Of a DNA stretch of 64,000 nt, positions 17,698-24,758 are shown one piece after another; position 1 is the stretch's first letter; each line of letters opens with the position of its first letter. Source of the stretch: Clostridiaceae bacterium (GTDB lineage Bacteria > Bacillota > Clostridia > SK-Y3); contig JAAYHJ010000031.1 of the NCBI GenBank assembly GCA_012735465.1, positions 1 to 64,000 on the forward strand, read 5' to 3'. The notes below the pieces were generated by a model that did no database searches, had not been told where the DNA came from, and saw only the letters and a list, made by a program, of their open reading frames with translations. The position numbers and the translations under genes were made by a program.

Positions 17698-18411
17698 ATG
17701 AAACCGATAATTGGCGTTATGCCCTTATGGGATGATGAAAAAGATAGTCTTTGGATGCTGCCGGGGTACCTTGACGGAATAACAAAAGCCGGCGGATTGC
17801 CTATCATTCTGCCTTTCACCGATAAGACCGATGAGATTAAACAACTTGCAAATATGTGTGACGGATTTTTATTTACCGGCGGGCATGATGTTTCGACCGA
17901 GCTTTATGGAGAAGCTCCAATAGGCGACGTGATTGAAAGTTGTTCAAAAAGGGATGAAATGGAAAAAGTTTTTCTGCAGATAGCCATAGATAATAACAAA
18001 CCGGTATTAGGAATCTGTAGAGGTATACAGTTTATAAATGCTGCATTAGGCGGCAGCCTATATCAAGATATCCCTTTGCAGTATCCCACAAAAACGGAGC
18101 ATCGCCAAAGTGCTCCTTATGACGTTCCTGCTCATACGGTAAGTATTATTGAAAAAACGCCTCTGTTCAACTTACTTAATACTCCAAAGATTCAAGTTAA
18201 CAGCTTGCACCATCAGGCAATAAAACAACTGTCACCTGAGTTGAAAGAAATGGCTATATCTGAAGACGGGTTAATCGAAGCAATTTATATGCCAGGCCAT
18301 AAATTTTTATGGGCTGTACAATGGCATCCGGAATATTCTTATAAGACAGATTCAAATAGCAAAGCTATTTTTTCCGAATTTGTAAAGTCTATTCTAAAAA
18401 ATCAGGATTAG
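17698..18411 (+). CDS. Class I glutamine amidotransferase-like hydrolase (PuuD/peptidase C26 family)
   Basis: A protein of 237 residues behind AAAGGACG. The family hydrolyses gamma-glutamyl amides such as gamma-glutamyl-GABA. Visible are GFLFTGGHDVSTELYGE (oxyanion region), the nucleophile elbow LGICRGIQFINAALGGSLYQD, HHQAIKQLSP and the catalytic His/Glu pair in WAVQWHPEY. The catalytic triad appears intact. Polyamine or GABA genes that would fix the substrate are absent; neighbours are an amidohydrolase and a transposase relic. A general gamma-glutamyl hydrolase is the safest name. Confidence 0.88.
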   Translation: MKPIIGVMPLWDDEKDSLWMLPGYLDGITKAGGLPIILPFTDKTDEIKQLANMCDGFLFTGGHDVSTELYGEAPIGDVIESCSKRDEMEKVFLQIAIDNNKPVLGICRGIQFINAALGGSLYQDIPLQYPTKTEHRQSAPYDVPAHTVSIIEKTPLFNLLNTPKIQVNSLHHQAIKQLSPELKEMAISEDGLIEAIYMPGHKFLWAVQWHPEYSYKTDSNSKAIFSEFVKSILKNQD

Positions 18412-18427
18412 TCAGGAATATTTATGA

Positions 18428-18757
18428 GTATATGAGTATAAATGGAGCAGTTACAACGATTACGTAAACAATGAGGGTATTACTGATAGATATTTTGATC
18501 TGAAAATAATGAATGATGATAATAGAAATGCAGTTGAGGAATTCATTAAATTTAATGCTAAGCCAAACAAAGATAAATACCTTGATATAGAAGATAAAAT
18601 CCTGTTGACTGATGAAAAGGCAAAGGAAATAATCAGGAAAGGATGCGATATAAAAAGCACTTTGGAGCTAAAGTACTTTGAAAAAGAAAAGGGTATGTCC
18701 ACAAGACAGCTGGAGCGTTTGACAAGAATAAGCAGAACAATTATCCTGGAAGCATAA
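18428..18757 (+). pseudogene. C-terminal relic of a REP-associated tyrosine transposase (Y1_Tnp/RAYT)
   Basis: The frame opens with YEYKWSSYNDYV, a strongly conserved motif near the end of the Y1_Tnp catalytic domain in RAYT proteins. It goes on through ITDRYFDLKI, EFIKFNAKPNKDKYLDIEDK and LTDEKAKEII, to the helix-turn-helix tail MSTRQLERLTRISRTIILEA. The whole N-terminal part with the HUH motif and catalytic tyrosine is missing. RAYTs move short palindromic repeats; a matching pair of GGGACGGTTCT repeats lies near 23.6-23.9 kb. Confidence 0.7.
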
Positions 18758-18805
18758 ACTATATAAACCGCAAAAACCGTCTCCGTGGTTTAGGGAGTAA
18801 AAGGT

Positions 18806-19160
18806 ATGGAGAATTCAACTTGTAAAAATAGATTATTAGTCATTTTAGAAGCATTTATTCTGATGATTGCATTTCAGGGAATCACAGAATTAGCAGAGTG
18901 GTTTATTTCACCTTTTTCCATATACACAATTTAATGAAAAGATGATTAACATGTCAATGATGATCGTTTTGACAGTCGTCTCAATTTGTTATGCAAACAT
19001 AAGAAAGCAGACATTGTCATTTTTTCCTGAAAAATTTTCCAAACGGTATGTAATTGCAACCTGCATTGAAACCGCGCTTTTTATTATAGCTCCGTCCAAT
19101 TATATTCAAGGATTTACTGAACAGGAGTGTTTCTATTGGACTGGGGAGGAAAAGTTATGA
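18806..19160 (+). pseudogene. Frameshifted, truncated membrane protein (CPBP-protease-like N terminus)
   Basis: An ATG behind GGGAG starts a frame of 42 residues with one hydrophobic helix (LLVILEAFILMIAFQGITEL) that stops at 18934. In the neighbouring frame the protein goes on as TQFNEKMINMSMMIVLTVVS through a second helix and IRKQTLSFFPEKFSKRY to IIAPSNYIQGF. This N-terminal layout resembles CPBP-family (CAAX-like) intramembrane proteases of clostridia. The catalytic EExxxR region is absent, cut off by the next methyltransferase gene. Both a frameshift and a truncation are present. Confidence 0.5.
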
Positions 19161-19828
19161 CTATAGAAGAAAAATTCAATTTGATTGCCAAGGAGTATGA
19201 TTCCAATCGAAGAAGGTTTATTCCTTGCTTTGATGATTTTTATGAAAACACTACTAAACTGATTATTTACAATATTGGAACACCGAGTCGTGTGTTAGAT
19301 TTGGGAGCCGGAACAGGATTACTTTCATATTATTGGTATAAAGAGTGTAAATCAGCGGAATATGTATTGGTTGATATTGCAGATGAAATGCTGGAAATTT
19401 CAAAAAAAAGATTTGCTGGGATTGATGGAATACAACATAAAATATTAGATTATACAAGGGAACTTCCAGAGGGGAATTTTGATGCTATTATATCAGCATT
19501 ATCGATCTATCATTTAGAAGATATACAAAAAGAAGAGTTGTTCAAACAAGTTTATAATAAGCTACCAATGGGTGGAGTGTTGGTTAATTATGACCAGTTT
19601 TGTGCAGGAACAATTAATATGAATAAGTGGTTTGATTTATATTGGGAAAAGCAATTATTTGAGAGCGGGTTAACGGAGCGAGATATTGAACTGTGGAAAG
19701 AACGCAGAAAGTTGGACAAGGAATGTTCGGTCGAGACAGAGATTGAGATGTTATATAAATGTAATTTTTCAGAGGTGAAATGCGTGTATTCTTATCATAA
19801 ATTCTCTGTAATTGTTGCTATTAAGTAA
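19157..19828 (+). CDS. Class I SAM-dependent methyltransferase
   Basis: A protein of 223 residues from the ATG six bases after GGGGAGGAAAAG; an in-frame start at 19127 lies inside the upstream remnant. Motif I is VLDLGAGTGLLSYYW, the acidic motif II is VLVDIADEML, and FDAIISALSIYHLED with LPMGGVLVNYDQF follow. This is a UbiE/Tam-like small-molecule methyltransferase fold with a C-terminal helical lid. The substrate is unknown. It follows a broken membrane protein and precedes a truncated small gene, so the context gives no clue. Confidence 0.8.
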   Translation: MTIEEKFNLIAKEYDSNRRRFIPCFDDFYENTTKLIIYNIGTPSRVLDLGAGTGLLSYYWYKECKSAEYVLVDIADEMLEISKKRFAGIDGIQHKILDYTRELPEGNFDAIISALSIYHLEDIQKEELFKQVYNKLPMGGVLVNYDQFCAGTINMNKWFDLYWEKQLFESGLTERDIELWKERRKLDKECSVETEIEMLYKCNFSEVKCVYSYHKFSVIVAIK

Positions 19829-19863
19829 ACTAACTTATACAAGGATATACAAGGAGCAGCGAT

Positions 19864-20013
19864 ATGATTAACATTGACGATTTATATATTGTTCACTATT
19901 GCTATCCAAATTGTATGCCGCTAAAAGATATTATGCGGCTGCCAAAAGAAGAAGCTTTTGCTTTAGCGTACCAAATAACGGCAACTAATAAGGAAATACA
20001 AACCCCTGCCTGA
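19864..20013 (+). pseudogene. Truncated small protein of unknown family
   Basis: A frame of 49 residues behind AAGGAGCAGC: MINIDDLYIVHYCYPNCMPL, then KDIMRLPKEEAFALA, ending at a TGA. I recall similar N termini in longer uncharacterised clostridial proteins, so this looks like a start cut short rather than a full gene, but that comparison is from memory. The ribosome site is good and the peptide could still be made. Confidence 0.45.
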
Positions 20014-20042
20014 TCAATAAAAATCAGTAATATAAAATTTTT

Positions 20043-20070
20043 TTGACAATTTATAAAAGCACATTATAAT
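20043..20070 (+). promoter_or_regulatory. Sigma-A promoter of the restriction-modification pair
   Basis: TTGACA at 20043-20048 and TATAAT at 20065-20070 are separated by 16 bases, a near-perfect housekeeping promoter 38 bases before the methylase ATG. A second TATAAT at 20086-20091 lies between. Confidence 0.75.
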
Positions 20071-20107
20071 TAACACTTATTATGTTATAATTAGACAGGG
20101 TGATTGT

Positions 20108-20944
20108 ATGAATAAGAATCTATTAGTCGCCCCCGTGGTTAAATGGGCGGGAGGGAAAAGACAATTATTACCAGAAATTCAAAAGCATATACCTAAGGAT
20201 TTTTCTACTTATTATGAACCATTTTTGGGTGGAGGAGCAGTTTTATTTCATTTACAACCGAGCAAGGCGGTAGTAAATGACATTAACGAAGAGTTAATTA
20301 ATATGTATCTTGTAATAAGGGATAATGTCGAAGAGCTAATTGAGAGCTTAAAAAAACACAAGAACGAAGAAGAGTATTATTATACGATAAGAGAATTAGA
20401 CAGGGATAAAGAAAAGTATAATCAATTAAGCAATGTGGAAAAAGCTTCAAGAATAATTTATCTTAACAAAACCTGCTACAATGGTTTGTTTAGAGTTAAT
20501 TCTCAGGGACAATTTAACGTTCCATTTGGAAAATATAAAAACCCGGATATTGTCAATGAGGCTACTTTGCGTGCAGTGAGTAATTATCTTAACAAAGCTC
20601 AAATAACCTTTAAGTGCATGGACTTTGAAGAAACTGTTAAGGGCATTAGAAAAGGGGCTTTCGTATATTTTGATCCCCCATATGACCCAGTCTCGGATAC
20701 TGCCAGTTTTACAGGTTATGATATAAATGGATTTGACCGAAAAGAACAAATTAGATTAAAGGAGTTGTGTGATAGGCTAGACAAGCGAGGTGTGAAATTT
20801 TTACTCTCTAATTCTGCTACCGACTTTATTTTAAATTTATACAAAGATTATAACATAACAATTGTAAAAGCAAGGAGGCCTATAAATTCTAAAGGGAACA
20901 GAAGAGGAGAAGTAGATGAAGTGCTGGTGAAAAATTATGAGTGA
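20108..20944 (+). CDS. DNA adenine methylase, D12/Dam family (type II modification subunit)
   Basis: A protein of 278 residues. Motif X is VVKWAGGKRQLL at residues 9-20, motif I YYEPFLGGGAVLFHL near 35-49, and the catalytic motif IV FVYFDPPYDPVS near residue 190; target-recognition sequence lies between. This order is the alpha class of N6-adenine methylases, which includes Dam and M.DpnII. Many relatives methylate GATC, but the target is not proven here. The stop overlaps the next gene by eight bases, so methylase and candidate endonuclease are translationally coupled. Methylase-first order and its own strong promoter are usual for safe establishment of such systems. Confidence 0.93.
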   Translation: MNKNLLVAPVVKWAGGKRQLLPEIQKHIPKDFSTYYEPFLGGGAVLFHLQPSKAVVNDINEELINMYLVIRDNVEELIESLKKHKNEEEYYYTIRELDRDKEKYNQLSNVEKASRIIYLNKTCYNGLFRVNSQGQFNVPFGKYKNPDIVNEATLRAVSNYLNKAQITFKCMDFEETVKGIRKGAFVYFDPPYDPVSDTASFTGYDINGFDRKEQIRLKELCDRLDKRGVKFLLSNSATDFILNLYKDYNITIVKARRPINSKGNRRGEVDEVLVKNYE

Positions 20945-22217
20945 TACGAAAAATGAAATTGCATGGAGGCAACTTTTTGGAAAATATAATATATTAGAAG
21001 AAATAGAACAGCATGGCATGTTTGAAATTACTTCAGAACAAATAAATGAATTCAGAGAAGCAAGATTAATGACGAAGTTCGATCACCGAAAGAATTTACC
21101 GGAAATTTTCAAGAGAAATAGGCTTTCTATTCTTCCAGTTACCAGGGGGAGTTATCTAATCGCTCCGTTTGAAGCTTATCAAAACTTAGAAGAAAAAGAA
21201 ACCGAAATAGTTAAAGTTTCATTTCCTGTATATATTGAAAGCATAGATTATGAGAATATAACAAGTGAGACGGCGGCTTTAAGCTGTGCCTATGTATCAG
21301 GTATAATAGCTGATTTTGTTGAGGATGAAGAGGTAGTTCCAACGGTCGCCGGCCGAATGAGTTCAGAAACTTTCGATTTTTATATTAATACATATGCAAA
21401 GACCGTATTGCAGGTTAATGTTACCAATTCCCAAATAGAGATTGACGGAGGATTCGAAGGTTTAGAAACTCTATCGTTAATTGAAGCTAAGAATTCGTTG
21501 CCGGATGATTTTATAATACGACAATTATACTATCCCTATAGGCTTTGGAGTGATAAAGTAGGCAAAAAGGTTAAACCTATATTTATGACATATTCAAATG
21601 GGATATTCACTTTTTATGAGTATGAATTCCAGGACCCAAAGAATTACAATTCTCTTGTTTTGGTTAAACAAAAAAGATATAGTATAGAGGAAACAGAAAT
21701 AACTCTCGAGGACATATTAGAGGCATTTAACAGGACAGAAATTGTTAGAGAGCCAGAAATTTCATTCCCACAAGCGGATTCGTTCAAGCGGATAGTTAAC
21801 TTATGTGAGCTCTTGAATGAGTCAGATCTAACCAGAGATGAAATAACTGCTAACTATGACTTTGACCCGCGACAAACGAATTACTATACGGATGCGGGAA
21901 GGTATTTAGGGTTGATAGATAAGCGCAGAGAGGGCAGTGAAGTGGTATTTTCACTAACAAGCGAAGGGCGGAGATTATTGCGACTTAAATATAAGCCAAG
22001 ACAGTTAAAGTTAGTTGAATTGATTTTATCGCATAGAGCTTTTAATGAGACTTTTAGATTATGTTTGGAGCGGGGTCAAATGCCCTCTAAAGATGAAATT
22101 GTTGATATTATGAAGCATAGCAATTTATATCGTATCGAGGCTGAAAAGACATATTATAGGCGGGCGCAAACCATATCAGGTTGGATTAATTGGATATTAG
22201 GATTAACTAGATTATAA
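20937..22217 (+). CDS. Candidate type II restriction endonuclease partner of the adenine methylase
   Basis: A protein of 426 residues. The middle holds a PD-(D/E)XK-like pattern: QIEIDGGFEG at about 162-171, then LIEAKNSLPDDF about ten residues later, followed by IIRQLYYPYR. This gives Asp, Glu and Lys at the right spacing. The last 130 residues look like one or two winged-helix domains (DEITANYDFDPRQTNYYTDA, then LGLIDKRR...VFSLTSEGRRLL). No ATPase or helicase motifs appear. The identification rests on the active-site pattern and on the overlap with the methylase gene. It is not a DpnII/MboI-type enzyme by eye. The cut site is unknown. Confidence 0.75.
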   Translation: MSDTKNEIAWRQLFGKYNILEEIEQHGMFEITSEQINEFREARLMTKFDHRKNLPEIFKRNRLSILPVTRGSYLIAPFEAYQNLEEKETEIVKVSFPVYIESIDYENITSETAALSCAYVSGIIADFVEDEEVVPTVAGRMSSETFDFYINTYAKTVLQVNVTNSQIEIDGGFEGLETLSLIEAKNSLPDDFIIRQLYYPYRLWSDKVGKKVKPIFMTYSNGIFTFYEYEFQDPKNYNSLVLVKQKRYSIEETEITLEDILEAFNRTEIVREPEISFPQADSFKRIVNLCELLNESDLTRDEITANYDFDPRQTNYYTDAGRYLGLIDKRREGSEVVFSLTSEGRRLLRLKYKPRQLKLVELILSHRAFNETFRLCLERGQMPSKDEIVDIMKHSNLYRIEAEKTYYRRAQTISGWINWILGLTRL

Positions 22218-22228
22218 ATGCATACACA

Positions 22229-22250
22229 ACGGCCAAAGGGCTGTTTTTTT
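22229..22250 (+). terminator. Terminator after the restriction-modification pair
   Basis: ACGGCC and GGCTGT pair (one G-U) around a four-base loop, followed by seven T. Confidence 0.75.
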
Positions 22251-22441
22251 ATGTAAAAAAATATTAGACAACGTTTGTAAATGAGAAGGTGCATACGGAA
22301 ACTTGCGCCCGGCCAGATAATAAATCTCCTTTTATTAGGCCATCCGTGAGAGCAAAGTGGCTTTTTAATGTACATATTCCGAGTAAAGGAGTGGTCTTTT
22401 TGAATTTTGTATCATCCATACGCTAAATTTTTTACATCCTC

Positions 22442-23476
22442 TTAGAAACATCTCTTACCCTCACTCCTCAGACAATTCTCTCCTTTTCCGCATTTATAGC
22501 ATACCTCATTCACTAGTGGTTTATTGTTGAAAAAATCACTGCAGTTTGATAATGTGATTTCAGCTATATTATGCAAAGCTTCCTTTGTTAAAAAGGCTTG
22601 ATGGGAGGTTACTATAACATTGGGCATTGATATAATCCTTGCAAGAACATCATCTTTAATTACTACATATGACATGTCTTCATAAAAAAGCTCAGTTTCT
22701 TCTTCATATACATCCAGGCATGCCCCACCGATCTTTTCAGCTTTTAGCGCTTCCAGTAATGCTTCACTATCTATTAATGCGCCCCTGGAGGTATTCACAA
22801 TATATACGCCCTTTTTCATCATTTTGATACTTTCAGCGTTAATCATATGGAATGTATCTTTTGTTAAAGGACAATGAAGAGATATTATATCCGATTCTTT
22901 AAATAGCTCATTTAAGGAAACATAATGAATACCTGAATCCTTTATAGGATATGGATCATAAGCAATAACATTCATTCCAAATCCATTGCATATATCTATA
23001 AAAACCCTACCAATCTTACCGGTTCCTATAACACCAACCGTTTTACCATGTAGATCAAAACCAATAAGACCATTTAGGCTAAAATTAAAATCCCTCGTTC
23101 TTATATAGGCCTTATGTATCTTCCTGTTCAATGCAAGCAATAGTGCCATGGCATGTTCTGCAACTGCATATGGTGAATATTCTGGAACGCGAACAACATG
23201 AATCTTACCATAGGCAGCTTTAAAATCAACGTTATTATACCCTGCACATCTCATAGCAATAAGCCTTGTGCCATTTTGGTAAAGTATGTCTATGGTTTCC
23301 TTGTTTATAGTATCATTTACAAATGCTACAACCACTTCAAATCCCTTAGCCATAAAAGCAGTCCTTGGATTAAGCTTAGGTTCAAAGTATTCAATATCAA
23401 TACCATATTTCTCCTTCATAAGGTCAAAATAAATTCTATCATAAGGTTTCGTATCAAAAAAACATATCTTTTTCAT
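22442..23476 (-). CDS. ldhA: D-2-hydroxyacid dehydrogenase, probably D-lactate dehydrogenase
   Basis: A protein of 344 residues. The NAD-binding motif is GVIGTGKIGRVFIDI near residue 150, with an acidic end YDPYP that favours NAD. The catalytic Arg is in VNTSRGALIDSEAL, Glu in LDVYEEETELF, and His in SHQAFLTKEAL. The N-terminal MKKICFFDTKPYDRIYF and MRCAGYNNVDF fit the fermentative D-LDH (LdhA) subgroup rather than phosphoglycerate or glycerate dehydrogenases. The C-terminal extension ending CGKGENCLRSEGKRC is unusual in having four cysteines. It would turn pyruvate into D-lactate with NADH. It stands alone, convergent with the restriction gene. Confidence 0.88.
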   Translation of the reverse strand: MKKICFFDTKPYDRIYFDLMKEKYGIDIEYFEPKLNPRTAFMAKGFEVVVAFVNDTINKETIDILYQNGTRLIAMRCAGYNNVDFKAAYGKIHVVRVPEYSPYAVAEHAMALLLALNRKIHKAYIRTRDFNFSLNGLIGFDLHGKTVGVIGTGKIGRVFIDICNGFGMNVIAYDPYPIKDSGIHYVSLNELFKESDIISLHCPLTKDTFHMINAESIKMMKKGVYIVNTSRGALIDSEALLEALKAEKIGGACLDVYEEETELFYEDMSYVVIKDDVLARIISMPNVIVTSHQAFLTKEALHNIAEITLSNCSDFFNNKPLVNEVCYKCGKGENCLRSEGKRCF

Positions 23477-23513
23477 AGCTATACCTTCCTATCTGATATT
23501 CTAGTATTTATTT

Positions 23514-23603
23514 ATAACGATGCGTTAAAGATGACCCCCTCTTCTTTATCATTATATAGTTTACTACATCACATAAAATTTTACAATCATTATCACAACA
23601 TCA
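23514..23603. repeat. 90-bp dispersed repeat, copy B
   Basis: Ungapped match to 11591-11680 (77 of 90 identical). It lies in the upstream region of the lactate dehydrogenase gene and directly left of the REP-like element. The differences are scattered, as expected for an old duplication. Confidence 0.75.
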
Positions 23604-23616
23604 TGTTTTTTGCAAA

Positions 23617-23638
23617 CATGTCGGAGGCATGTCGGAGG
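23617..23638 (+). repeat. Tandem 11-bp direct repeat
   Basis: CATGTCGGAGG occurs twice in a row without mismatch, and the second copy runs into the left inverted repeat of the REP-like element. Confidence 0.8.
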
Positions 23639-23896
23639 GACGGTTCTCTTGACATCTTTCATTTCGCATGATTTGTGTATTTAAAATGAATTGATTTATT
23701 CAATTTTTTGAATCATGAAAAGAATGGGAATAAGTTATATAAAATTACTTAACTTAAAGATATAAAAGCGTAGGAAATACATTTCAATACTGATATAAAT
23801 AGACCTAAAAAATGGTTAGCTTTTCGAAGAATCGCAGAAATATTAAGAGTAAAAAGGGGAAAAAAATAAGAATGTCAAAAGAACCGTCCCCATGAC
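23631..23896. mobile_element. REP/MITE-like element bounded by imperfect 25-bp inverted repeats
   Basis: The left end (23631-23655) and the complement of the right end (23872-23896) agree in 21 of 25 positions, sharing GGGACGGTTCT and TTGACAT. The 216 bases between hold no open frame. Repeats built on GGGACGGTTCT-TTGACA are, from memory, those that accompany RAYT transposases in Firmicutes. A relic of such a transposase lies at 18.4 kb, so this is best read as a non-autonomous unit. Confidence 0.6.
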
Positions 23897-23971
23897 ATTC
23901 ATTGAAGGTGTTGCTTATACTGTGTTTCTTAATTAAAATAGTGTAGGGAGGGTACTTATAAGGAAACGGAT

Positions 23972-24646
23972 ATGTGTTATCTGAGGGTATTATCTAAATG
24001 GGATGATATATTTGAAAGAATTGATGATATTGTTTCCGAGGCAAAGACCGTTAAAAAAGCTGCTAAAAAAGCAAGTAAAGTTGCTGAAGGTGTAAGGAAG
24101 AGGCTTATTAGTAGTGCAAGGATGACGATCAATGAAGCACTGGATGCAGCAGAAGCTTTTCTAGGGGAAGGGTATAAAGAGGTGGCACGGGGAGTTTTTT
24201 GTTCAAAAGATGGGTTGCGACAGGTAAGGATGACGGATGAAGACATTACCGGTACCCATGGCAGCGGTGCCCATATTAATTTTGAAATTGGTAAATCAAT
24301 TACCAATCCAAATGGAAGAGTGACGTTTAAAGTAATTGATAACATTCATATTTATCTGACAGAACATGAGGAGGAAAAATCATTGAATGAAAAGATTAAA
24401 GAACTTAAAATATGTTACCAAAAACTTTTTGATGAGGACATTTATAATAAGTGCTACATTGAAGTGACGGATAAAGACGAAATTGTAATATCTGCCAATA
24501 AGGAAGGGTTCCTATTATTGATAGAAGAAATTATTAAACTATGTGAAAATGAGCAATCGGGAAATCATTATCATTTGGATGGAGCAGGAATGGCAAATAA
24601 ATGCGATAAGCCTCTGGTTATGCACCTTGTCAAAGGTCCATGGTAG
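23972..24646 (+). CDS. Orphan polymorphic-toxin C-terminal module with an immunity domain in the same frame
   Basis: A protein of 224 residues. Residues 10-50 are a Lys/Ala-rich helix typical of the linker before a toxin domain. Residues 50-130 (MTINEALDAAEAFLGEGYKE, then GLRQVRMTDEDITGTHG, AHINFEIGK, DNIHIYL) look like a compact nuclease-type toxin domain with ordered His residues. From about residue 138 a different domain begins (EKIKELKICYQKLF, ISANKEGFLLLIEEIIKLCE, HYHLDGAGMANKCDKP). This resembles Imm32-type immunity proteins. A GAGGAGG site at 24368-24374 sits eight bases before an in-frame TTG at 24383, so the immunity part could be made alone. No secretion or delivery domain is present. 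The family calls are from memory. Confidence 0.6.
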   Translation: MCYLRVLSKWDDIFERIDDIVSEAKTVKKAAKKASKVAEGVRKRLISSARMTINEALDAAEAFLGEGYKEVARGVFCSKDGLRQVRMTDEDITGTHGSGAHINFEIGKSITNPNGRVTFKVIDNIHIYLTEHEEEKSLNEKIKELKICYQKLFDEDIYNKCYIEVTDKDEIVISANKEGFLLLIEEIIKLCENEQSGNHYHLDGAGMANKCDKPLVMHLVKGPW

Positions 24647-24758
24647 AATGATTAGCCATATAATAAAAGATTTTAGCTATTTTAAGAAAAAATTAGAAAA
24701 GCGGAATTAATTGATATGTAATGCTTGCAATGAAAATAAAAACAGGCGGGAATAGAGG

